NCBI GenBank assembly: GCA_936450465.1
Contig: OW388293.1
Coordinates: forward strand, 43,668,982-43,732,981
DNA from: Gibbula magus
Lineage: Eukaryota; Mollusca; Gastropoda; Trochida; Trochidae
Direction: 5' to 3'
DNA: 64,000 nucleotides
A program made the translations under genes and the position numbers. The number at the start of each line of letters is the position of its first letter. The first letter of the stretch is position 1. The notes beneath the pieces were generated by a model. It searched no databases. It saw only the letters and a list, made by a program, of their open reading frames with translations, and was not told the DNA's origin. This document shows positions 54,065 to 64,000 of this stretch, in pieces.

Positions 54065-57000
54065 GTGAACTATGGCGATGTATTGGTAGAAAATAGGGAG
54101 TTCGGCAGCCATCAGAAAAGGATTTTTCTACTTACATCCGTCGTAGCTGTCATATCGGGATACTAGTTTATGTCGGTGGTGTTCTAAATGTATATACCAA
54201 GTTACAGGTAAGACAGGTAATTACAGGTGATCATTTTCAAACGGATGAAGAACCAAATCAGGGGGTGCTGCGTCTTTTTACAAGTCCAAAACTGATGGCT
54301 CGAGCTCTCATAATCTTCTTTAATATGTAAGTGGAGTAGTACAACGTATGGTTAGAATAGTGAAAGGTATACAGTGACTGGGATATGTACAGCTGCATCC
54401 CCAAAGTTGGTTCACCTACTTGTGTATGTTAATGCAAATATCATGTAATTTGGGATGTGATTGAAGTATCATATCAAGGCGAAAACTAGACCGATCATTT
54501 TGCATTTTCGCTTAATAAAATTAAAATTAGTTGAATGTTCCATAACATAATCTATGTATGTATACCTAAAGTTGTTACAGTTTCGGCAGCTTTTTGAAGT
54601 GACCAGGGGTCATTTTTTTTTCTAAATTTCAGTTTTGTTTTTAGTCGATGAACTATTCATTAATTGATTAACTGGGTCAGAGATGTATAATGTATTTCCT
54701 CTTATGCTCATTTAATATATTTATGGTGCATTTATTCTCGTCTTGTCGATATGGAAACTTTTATTAGAAAATTAATGAAATTTGAATTTTCTAAATTTGA
54801 CCCCTTCTCTTTATTTCAATGAGCCATACCAACGTTCTGTTCTAAAACATGAGCACCTGGTACATTTGATAATGATTATCTTACAATAGGATACAGGGTG
54901 ATTCATTGTCATTGTAGTTGACGTAATATTAATAAATTATATCGACGTTACAGTGAAAGCCAATTTACATAATATTAGGACTAAGATACACAAATAGGAG
55001 AACAGACTTTCGGAATGCAGCTGTATGTTGAAACGCTAATTGGTTACACTGTATTTCGTCCGTAATATATTATTACAAGTTTGGATCAATTCTATTCCAA
55101 ATTTGTTAGTTGTTATTACATTTTGATACACCTTAATTTTCATTTATTAAAGAATGTTGTTATTTGATTTAGATATAGTTCCAATCGTTTCAGTTTCTTT
55201 TTAGTTTCTTCTCTTAATCAAATCGTCGCTAAATAACACGTCGAAATATATATATGTGCACTCCTCATTTTCTGTATAAATTTCTGTTCAGGTTTGCAGT
55301 TTGACTGACGAATTTTGGCATATTTAAGTCTTATCATGATTGACTTGTCTGGTAACGTCTTCTTGAATCTCGTATACTCGGCTCTTACGGAGATGCTTGC
55401 CTACGGTATAACGATGGTGATGATGTTCAGAATTGGCAGGAAGCCCCTACTTGTTACAATGATGCTGATTGGTGTATGTTCTTGCATTTGTGCTGTATTC
55501 CCAGTTCTATATGGAACAGCTGTACGTTGGTAATCATTTAAAAATAAACTTCAATCATTTCGATATAATACTATAGTTATTATATTTCGTTTCGTGCATT
55601 GTTATTTCGATATTTAGAATGGCTAAGAATTAATGTATATCATTAATAATTAGTAAATTAATAAAACAAAAGTAAAATGATCAAGCCGAAACCGCTGCAT
55701 GATACTCTATACAGGATTCCTGATGTCATAATAGGGTCGCCATGTGTCTTCTATCCTAGCAAGACCACCCATTATACGGTACATACTTAAAAAATGAAAT
55801 AAGAAAGCATTGTCTCCTTTTTTCGAAGCAACTGGGTGGATACTAGTAACTATAGCCATGCTGGGAAAGTTCTCGTCCTCGGGAAGGTTTGCAACATCTG
55901 CGATATACGCCACAGAGCTGTTCCCTACCTCCATGAGAGAGTCCGCTATTGCTGTGGCTGATGGTTTCTGTAGTGTGGGCTTTATGGTTGCTCCCTACAT
56001 CTCAGATCTGGTGAGATGTTTGTATTGCTTTAAAGTAATTGATAAGATATCTCATGTCATATTGCTGTGTCCAATCTTTTGGCTTTATTGATGATTGTGT
56101 ATCAAGATTTATGTACTGTGTAACATTTTCGAAGCACTCTTCCAGGAAAACAGATGGTGATTTCAAGGAAATCATTTGATTGTACTTATTGCATTATTAT
56201 TCACACTCGATAATCTCAAACGTTCTGATAAATACATCCATATTGACAAGATAAAGGGACCTTTGGCATTCATATTTATGGAAATATCGACCCGAGCCTC
56301 TATTGCATCATTCCTGGTAATTGTTTTAATATAAATTCCTACTCAAATTACCGGCCCTTGATTCTGGTTATACACGTTACATATTTAGCAAGGAAAAGAT
56401 AGAAGGCTCGGAAGAAAAATCGGCGAAGAAGTATAATCGACTTTCATCAATCGTCGGAAGGTTATTTAATCAAGAGTTTTCCTCAGTGAGTAATATCTGA
56501 ACATAAGGCCCTATGTAACTGACGATGGATTGGTTGATACTATCACTCATAAGTATTTAATGACGGCACATTAAGGTAACTTAGCATGCAGAGATAATGT
56601 TGATTTATATGTCACGACTAGGTTATCAATGATGGCATATGACTGTGTTATTTTTTTTGCCGTATCAACCGATGACATGAATTTAATCGGTTTCAGAGTA
56701 TACTAGTCGAGGGTGACTTCGCAGAAGCAATGCCGTTCGTTGTATTTGGAGTTGTCACGATTATAATAGGTCTTCTGGCTTGTACTCTTCCGGAAACACG
56801 GAACAAGAAACAACCGGAAACCATAGAAGATGTACTCATGACTTCACGGTTAGATACATTACATCTATATCTGATATAAGTTTACCGCGTTTTATTGTCA
56901 ACATTTTACTTTTCGCCAAATGCAGTAGTTTCAAAACAACATATTTTAAGAACAACAGATCAACACAATGATTAATCATTCTCTTGGTGAGTAAAATTAA

Positions 57001-57182
57001 GTCTAGACATTGGTAATGACTTCATCTGGATGGTCTTCCTCATAATTGAACCAGCTGACATCCACAACTAGACTAACACCTTATAGTTGAACATCCGTCT
57101 TTCCTTTCCCAGAAACAACGAAGTGAGCATGCACACACTGATCCCTAAGAAAGAGGAGTCCAATGGATCACATGGGATGTAG
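54065..57182 (+). pseudogene. SLC22 transporter paralogue, 5' half destroyed
   Basis: Exon 1 (54065-54207, the same 143-base length as its neighbour's) reads like the N-terminus and TM1, but ATG has become GTG (54065) and there are stops TAG at 54164 and TAA at 54185. Its intron runs after 33 bases straight into the end of exon 6 (54241-54326; GVLRLFTSPKLMARAL), so exons 2-5 and most of exon 6 are deleted. Exon 7 (55292-55521) has TGA for GGA and a net 4-base insertion. Exon 8 (55829-56010), exon 9 (56697-56848; LVEGDFAEAMPFVVFG, LPETRNKKQPETIEDV) and exon 10 (57113-57182, ending HGM-stop) are open and keep the neighbour's splice phases. It is a tandem duplicate of the gene at 40351-51668. 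As sequenced, it cannot make a transporter. Confidence 0.9.
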
Positions 57183-58280
57183 AACACTTTGTGATCGGGT
57201 TGTAACCATGAACGTGTATCCAATATTGTAGACTTGGAACTTGTTCTTGCCCACGAGAAAGAGATGACACAAATTGTTATCCGTGGTAAATACAGATCTA
57301 ATACTCACTGTTTACAAACATCATTCTAGACACTATCAGCGGATGGGTAGATGAAGATATTGAGACTATCACCAACGTGTCTTCTGATGTCAATGTTCAG
57401 CATGAGTTGATCAAAGTAACAAATGTACGAGGATACTGTGGATATCTTTAATTAAATAAACGAGTGTTAACATGAGGAAAACGACGAGTGGGGTTTTAAA
57501 ATAGCACCAAAAACCATAATTACTTTCGTAATAAGTTATCAGTGAAATAATAAATATTTTGAAAACGAAACGGTCAACGGCTTCAGGGGTGGCGTCATCA
57601 GCTATTTGACGTTGTTTCATTTTCGCACGTCATTACACCTGAGGAATTAGTGACTGAGGTCGTATTCAGATGACCTTTGACCGAAATGAAATAAGGAACA
57701 GGAACTCAGCTTTCAAACAATCAAATGTGTTTCTTTAGCATATCGGATACTGTTACAGCCTGTCGCCTGTCCTAAATTAGCCGACATGAAATCGTTATAA
57801 ATTCCTAAACTTGTTCGTGTACTCCCTTATCACAATTGAACAATCGCACAAAACAAAAATGTATTCGGCGACAATATAAATTACTTGTCATGACCAAGAA
57901 GTGATTTGTTTCTGCAACGAAATCACCCGAAAAAGTCGGAAACAATCGATTTTCACAACCGAGATCAACAAGAATGGTAACAATTTTCCAAAGACACACT
58001 ATAACAAGAGAGAAACCCAGCTCGTAACTAACTGGCTTATAATTATGTCTCTATATGCAATAATACTATATTGCATTTGATAATGCGCCACATCCACCCA
58101 AATGAGTGCTCTGTGCAATGGCAGTCTTATATCATTAGTTTTAACGAAATAGTTTAATGATGAGTAATAGTGGAAATACTGTTTTATGAAACTCGTGTAT
58201 AGTATCGCCATCTGACTTCCAACCATTCACTCTTTTTATAAAAATAATGATACTACTCGAGAATCGTTTTGTAATATTAT
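57183..58280. other. intergenic between SLC22 pseudogene and phytochelatin synthase gene
   Basis: No coding exon was recognised. It includes the 3' flank of the minus-strand gene; an AATAAA in the minus direction (TTTATT on plus) is not obvious near 58240. Confidence 0.4.
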
Positions 58281-59029
58281 TCATAACACACCCATGAGCT
58301 GTGTGAGCTGTTTACGAACGATCTCCACCTCACGTGTAAGATGGCCATGTCCTTCAGTGTTCTCCAGAACAGTATCAGACACTTTCTGACACTGATAGTG
58401 GAAACAAGACGAGTCCAACGAGCCAGGCAGATAAGGCCATGACAAGAGAAAGAAAGTGAGAAAATGACAACACCTAATGTCATCACAAGGACAAGGCTGG
58501 AAACACTCACTTTCATCGTTTTGAGAATGGTCGATATTATTGTTTCTATAACCGCTAAATACGTTTTCAATCCTTGAATATTGCGCGTTATCAAGCGACT
58601 GTAAAGCATCAGTTACACAAGCAAACACAACTGTGTTTTTTAAGCTTTCTATAAGAGCACATATCACACAGTCATCACCAGTGTAACGCTCCTCTAAATA
58701 ACACCGGTCCAGCCTACAATCCTTCAGTAGAGTCACATCCCCAGCTTCAATCAAGCTGTCTGCCAATGCACCAATGGCTTTCATAGACACGTCAGTTGTG
58801 GTCAGTTCTGTTTCTGACCTTTGGTCAAGAAATTTCATCCACGTCTTCAAAGCTTTAAGAACGTCAGGGCGAAGTCCTCCAGAAGACAATGGAGAGAGGT
58901 CGGGAGCCAGATGAAACACAATGGTTTGGGAGTCCACACAGCGAGACATCGACACAAGACCACCTGATGTTCCTACAACAGAGACATAAAACACGTCATG
59001 TAGCTGATATGTTTGATATGTCATTCTTT

Positions 59030-59118
<89 letters not shown>

Positions 59119-61269
59119 CACGACGATAATTAAGTGAATAATCCCTACAAAATCCAATTTAAATAAATTTAGATCGACTCTCATATTGTGGTCATACACA
59201 GTCGATCTAGCAGTGGCCTGTATGAGAGGTCCCCTTGACGTAAACAAATATTTGCTCTATTATTATATTTTACATTATTATATTGAATTGCACGCCTCGC
59301 TTGTTCAGCATATCGCACCTCGAACAAACTTCGGCTTATGAGTCGGAAATAATTTATGTTCACGATTCGGCCACCTTCATTTCGCCCTGAGCAGACTACC
59401 AGTTTGAAACCCGGACATAGTTTTGTTTGAAACACTAGACCACTGCATTTTGCCTACCAACTGAGACTTGTGAAGCTAAAATTTAAGTTTTGTAACATGA
59501 TATTCATCAAATACGTGTATCACAAGATGAAATGAACAACGTCCGTGCAATCTCATGTTTTGCTCGACTCAAATAGAACATGGTCATATACCCGGATATT
59601 GGCTTGAATTTAGTTTAAATAAGAACATTATCTTCATTTAATACACGTGTTATAAACGGTTTTTTTACAAATAAGTTCATATTCATTCCATATAAATTCA
59701 AGGTAAAATATCCGCAGTTTCTAAAGTTTATCTGATTTAAGAGTTAAAAAGCAAACTCAAACTGCAAGTGTAATGCGTACATATGGATTTTAGGCCCTGC
59801 ATTACACCATTACAATTAATTCTCCATATTTCATACATAATGAATGTTAAATACTTTAATTGCAAATACAAAACTGGTAATACTCAATCAATCATAACCA
59901 TGTGGTATATGTCAAATGATAACATCACTATTTCCACCCTACAACATATCTATTACTTTTCGGTGCACCCATGTGCCGATCACTGTGAATGGCCGCAGTG
60001 CTATAAAATTAAGTTTATTGGAATTAAATATCAATAATGAAGGACTTGTTTTTAAGGTTGATTACATAAGTGGCTTGAGTTAATCTGCATTGCTTCTTCA
60101 CACATGTGTTAGAAACGCGCAGCAGATTATGAAACCCTCTAACTTCTTATGCAGTAGGTTGTGAGTTCAAATTAAATGTTCGCTGAGTGTTTGTTCTTCT
60201 AAAACAAGTTTTCTCATGATATAATTAGTAAATAGTTATAGTTACATGTAAATAGTTATTAATTTCTTACTTGTTATTTGATTTCCACTTCACACATAAT
60301 GCTTTGAAGAAACCATGTGGCATTTTTTGTCAAGTAAATATTGATTTTAAATTCTATGATAATAAAAACACCTTCATATTACTTCTAAAAGTACACATTG
60401 TAGAATACCATATGTTATTTCACTTCAATGGGCATATTAAATGGTGCATATTTTTTAGATGAATTTTGAGTTACTTACAAAATTCAGGAACATTTTGTGG
60501 TGGTACATGCTTTATGAATTGTTTAGTGCACTTGTATACTACTTGTAACATCCATTTACAATTAATTTGAATTGATACCCATTTTGTGATCTGAATAATA
60601 ACGAAAATTGTAAACATTTCTAACCCTACCTGGCTTATCACCTTGTCCAGACATGGCATGAAACATCAAGTCCAGGGGAGCCCAGTGGGGAGGGTACTGA
60701 AACCTCGCTGTGTCGAGTACCAGGATCAAATCCCTATCATTGTTGTAACCCCCGACACACGAGAAATGACAGCCCCCATGTAGACCCAGACCAGATCTCG
60801 AATAGCGGACTACTACAAAGACGTCTTCTCTCTCCGTACTTTTCTTGATAATTTCTCTGAAGTCATCTAGACTGAGATCATCATTGTCCAATCTTCTGGA
60901 AAATATATTCACAGGGTTTGAAGAGGCCAGGAACACGAACTGTTCAAGGGAGAGTTCCTTGAGAGGCTCAGAAGAAAGATCTTTTTCAAGTATGGATTGT
61001 CGGTACCACCTCCACGGATATCTCCACTCTACTCCAGGGTCAATATTCAACGCATTCAAAACCATCTCTAAACATGCAAAGGCACCGCATTCAGGATTAA
61101 GCTGGGTTGTTAACTGTGGCATCAGTTTAAAGTAACATTCCATGTGACGAAACTTGAGTGCTTCTTTTATAATTGTTCGTCCTTCAGATGACGAGAAAGG
61201 AATACACGCGGCAGGTAATAGAGTTCCGTGATAGTGTTCGTTTTTGGAGCTCAGTTCATTTGATGACAT
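58281..61269 (-). CDS. PCS: phytochelatin synthase (glutathione gamma-glutamylcysteinyltransferase), 2 coding exons
   Basis: Exon 1 is 61269-60630 and exon 2 is 58972-58281. The intron starts GTAGGG and ends TTGTAG, phase 1, giving 443 aa. The N-terminal catalytic domain (about residues 13-214) has FxGTLLP-like, SSSEGRTIIKEAL, NPECGAFACLEMVLNALNID and LVLDTARFQYPPHW. The papain-like triad is Cys61, His168 (GGCHFSCVGGYN) and Asp186, with spacing 107 and 18 against 106 and 18 in plant enzymes. The family joins gamma-glutamylcysteine units of glutathione into metal-binding phytochelatins in the cytosol and can also cleave glutathione conjugates. The C-terminal half (exon 2) is divergent but Cys-rich (CRLDRC, DDCVIC, CFQPCPC, CC, CFHYQC), as expected for the metal-sensing region. 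A (TA)n tract sits in the intron 60 bases from exon 2. A further upstream exon cannot be excluded. Confidence 0.93.
59033..59117. repeat. (TA)n microsatellite in the PCS intron
   Basis: About 85 bases of TA dinucleotide, 60 bases from the acceptor of exon 2. Confidence 0.95.
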
Positions 61270-61434
61270 AGCGTTTGGCGAAGCGGAGGAAGCATCCCAC
61301 TCAACAATGTATCATAGTGAGAAATGACCACATATAACACAGAACATGACACTCCGCTGAGCATAAAAACAACAAAAGGATATTCAGACCGTGGCGAGCT
61401 ATTCAAGCATTTCTTCTTAAGAGGGTTTATAATT

Positions 61435-61530
61435 AAGGATTCAGCCATAAGGCTGAATCCTTATTGTTATTGGCGTGTTTTTAAGGATTCAGCCATAAGG
61501 CTGAATCCTTATTGTTATTGGCGTGTTTTT
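61435..61530 (+). repeat. tandem doublet of a 12-bp hairpin (48-bp period)
   Basis: AAGGATTCAGCC-ATAA-GGCTGAATCCTT is a perfect 12-base stem and occurs at 61435 and 61483. Each is followed by ATTGTTATTGGCGTGTTT. It sits directly at the head of the 1.6-kb repeat copy that follows, and lies just upstream of the PCS start. Confidence 0.85.
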
Positions 61531-62391
61531 TTTTTTTATTATTCCACCGATTTTGTGACCGCGGTACTGAACTAACGGCATGACCGATTTCTCTGAACCT
61601 TTCAGGGATCGTAGCCTGTGACCTAACTTAGATCTACATTTTTTACTTTTTGGATTTTCGACTTCTTTCGTGAGTTATCCCCCCTGGAAGTTAAAACTTC
61701 AAACCTTAATAGCTCGAAAACTTATCAAGACATTTGCACAAAACTTTCACCAAAATGTGCGCAACAACATTCCTCATCGATTAGGCCTATAGGGGTTTTC
61801 GGCCGTAATAATAGATTTTTTGCTATTTCGAAAAAACTGAATTCTATGTGTACTTTTTCGGTTTTGAGGGTACGCGTCTTCAAAAATCTTCTTCTAAATC
61901 CCGGCAACACATACAGCTATGTGTGATAGCTCATTTGAAAGCTGGATAAACGTTTAAAAAAGTTATCGAGACAGAATTTTGAATTTTGGCTTATAATTCG
62001 AGTTATCTTCCCTTGTATTTGGACCTTTTCGAAAATTGCGTTTTTCGGTTGCATGTTCAAAGTGGCATAACTCTATAACCAATTACTTTATGTCAAAGTT
62101 AATTATTTCAATCTCTTTATCATAACTTGTTTAACAATTCCATAACATATCATGATCATGTAAAAGTTGATCGATTGGGCACAATTTAGACGTAATCCCT
62201 TAAAAGTTAAATTTTGTGATTTTGAGACCTTTCGAGGGGTACCTACTTTGGAGAATTTTCCTTCGTAAACCACTGAAGATACAATAATATTTTATGGATC
62301 ACTGTGAAGTAGACATGTCTCTCATGAAGAATAATAAATTTCAATTGCGTATCTGTCATACTTTATGTGTGACAAGTCACAGAACATTGTC
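61531..62391 (+). repeat. long direct repeat, copy 1
   Basis: From the poly-T and ATTATTCCACCGATTTTGTG through AGATACAATAAT to TGTGTGACAAGTCACA this matches 63138-64000 with only scattered differences. No protein family is recognised; the short minus frame with RRRFLKTRTLKT is shared by both copies, but I see no evidence that it is coding. Confidence 0.85.
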
Positions 62392-63137
62392 ATTTTTCAA
62401 AAATCGCCATTTTCAGCAATGTTCAAAGGATCATGACTGCTTAACCAATTATGCTATTGAAATTTTATTCACACCTGCGAATAGACAATTTCAAGAATAA
62501 AAACGTTTATGTTGAACCCTTTCATCAAAATGTTAATAGTTTAGCTTCGAACATCGGAAAAGTGGAATAGGGGTCCGAAAATAAGCATTGTTTAGTATTT
62601 TCCTGAATATTCAAAAGAACATTACGCATTAACCATGTATGCAATCTAAATTATGACTACATCAACCTAAGTGGAAATTACGAAAAATGAAATAAGTACG
62701 GTAGTGGTGTTCATAACCAATGAGTTACGGGTATTTTAAGTTGGACAGTTTCTGCCTTCTTTCTAAATTGACAATCGCCACGTTTGTAGTGTATCTTTGT
62801 TAGTGCATAGTTCAACAATGCAAAGTCATAGCACGTTGTTTGATACCTCGTTGGAATGGGAAAGGATTACTCTATATGGGGAAAACATTATTAGTTTGAT
62901 AATAAACATAACCAATGAGATAAAAGCATTTTATCTTGATCAATTGCGACTTTATTTTGAACTGTTAACAAAGGGGGTAAATCCTACTTTCGTTTTACAT
63001 GATGGACAGGGATAGGTTGCTGTAGCTTAACACATTTCCACATAATCGTGTAACTTTCAGGAATGACTGCTGATATAATGTACCTAATAGGAAATGAATC
63101 ATATATATGCTGAATCCGTTTAAAGTCGCTTGCGACT
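62392..63137. other. spacer between direct repeat copies
   Basis: It resembles the same repeat style (AACCAATTATGCTATTGAA-like phrases), so it is probably the rest of the repeat unit. It ends GCTGAATCCGTTTAAAGTCG-CTTGCGAC, a decayed version of the hairpin head. No gene was seen. Confidence 0.5.
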
Positions 63138-64000
63138 ATATTTTTTTTTTTTTTTTATTATTCCACCGATTTTGTGACTGCGGTACTGAACTAACGGCCT
63201 GACCGATTTCTCTGAAACTTTCAGGGATCGTAGCCTGTGACCTAACTTAGATCTATTTTTTTTACTTTTTGGATTTTCGACTTCTTTCGTGAGTTATCCC
63301 CCTTGGAAGTTAAAACTTCAAACCTTAATAGCTCGAAAACTTATCAACATATTTGCACAAAACTTTCACCAAAATGTGCGCAACAACATTCCTCATCGAT
63401 TAGGCCTATAGGGGTTTTCGGCCGTAACAATAGAATTTTTGCTATTTCGAAAAAACTGAATTTGTTGTGTACTTTCGCGGTTTTGAGGGTACGCGTCTTC
63501 AAAAATCTTCTTCTAAATCCCGGCAACACATACAGCTATGTGTGATAGCTCATTTGAAAGCTGGATAAACGTGTAAAAAAGTTATCGAGACAGAATTTTG
63601 AATTTTGGCTTAGAATTCGAGTTATCTGCCCTTGTATTTGAACCTTTTCGAAAAGTGCGTTTTTCGGTTGCATGTTCAAAGTGGCATAACTCTGTCACAA
63701 ATTGATTTATGTCAAAGTTACTTATTTCAATCTCTTTATAATAACTTGTTTAACAATTCCATAACATATCATGATCATGTAAAAGTTGATCGATTGGGCA
63801 CAATTTAGACGTAATCCCTTAAAAGTTAAATTTTGTGATTTTGAGACCTTTCGAGGGGTACCTACTTTGGAGAATTTTCCTTCGTAAACCACTGAAGATA
63901 CAATAATGTGTTATGTCTCACTGTGAAGTAGACATGTCTCTAATGTAGAATAATAATTTTCAATCGCGTATCTGTCATACTTTATGTGTGACAAGTCACA
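63138..64000 (+). repeat. long direct repeat, copy 2, running off the window
   Basis: Same sequence as copy 1 at an offset of about 1,609 bases. It is cut by the window edge, so the unit length and copy number are not known. Confidence 0.85.

Noticed and set aside
61725..61910. 61-codon minus-strand frame conserved in both long repeat copies
   Set aside because: Conservation is explained by recent duplication of the whole DNA block; no domain is recognisable.

Overview
The window is AT-rich animal DNA with intron-split genes (GT-AG junctions), LINE and tRNA-derived SINE remnants, many inverted-repeat DNA elements and large tandem arrays. The repeat style (GTCCGTCCGTCC-type blocks, a SINE with a tail ending in an AACTCACTTCACC-like run) suggests a mollusc or related lophotrochozoan. 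That assignment is inference. No bacterial, plasmid or phage features are visible.

Three genes can be built exon by exon with consistent reading phase. (1) 15.4-23.5 kb, plus strand: a Polycomb-group Sex comb on midleg (SCM/SCMH1-like) protein, 11 coding exons, 570 aa, with two MBT repeats, a SLED domain and a C-terminal SAM domain. (2) 40.35-51.67 kb, plus strand: an SLC22-type organic ion transporter of the major facilitator superfamily, 10 coding exons, 545 aa. (3) 58.28-61.27 kb, minus strand: a phytochelatin synthase, 2 coding exons, 443 aa, with the Cys-His-Asp catalytic triad in place. Between (2) and (3), at 54.07-57.18 kb, is a tandem relative of the SLC22 gene. Its 5' half is wrecked (start codon lost, two stops, exons 2-5 deleted, a frameshift), while its last three exons remain open.

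Layout: 1-8.7 kb is one large element with long terminal inverted repeats built from CCCATGGG palindromes and GTCAAC-type subrepeats. 8.7-11.8 kb holds a decayed LINE and a Tc1/mariner transposase scrap. 14-15.3 kb has small TTAA-flanked inverted-repeat elements. 15.4-23.5 kb is the SCM gene, with several elements in its introns. 23.8-28.1 kb is a nest of elements including a ~545-bp satellite. 28-36 kb is mostly unique noncoding DNA with scattered LINE, SINE and MITE pieces. 36.66-38.24 kb holds a hairpin and a foldback element with a 21-bp satellite core. 38.95-40.35 kb is a 20-bp minisatellite that runs up to the SLC22 start codon. The SLC22 introns carry three members of a MITE family with 8-9 bp target duplications. 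52.7-53.2 kb is a set of nested palindromes. 61.4-64 kb is a direct repeat of about 1.6 kb period.

The genes do not form an obvious pathway, apart from the SLC22 tandem pair. The most unusual content is the density and variety of inverted-repeat elements, several datable by nesting and one supported by an empty-site comparison inside the window. Gene models here are ab initio from splice signals and protein-family knowledge; UTRs and promoters are largely not resolvable.
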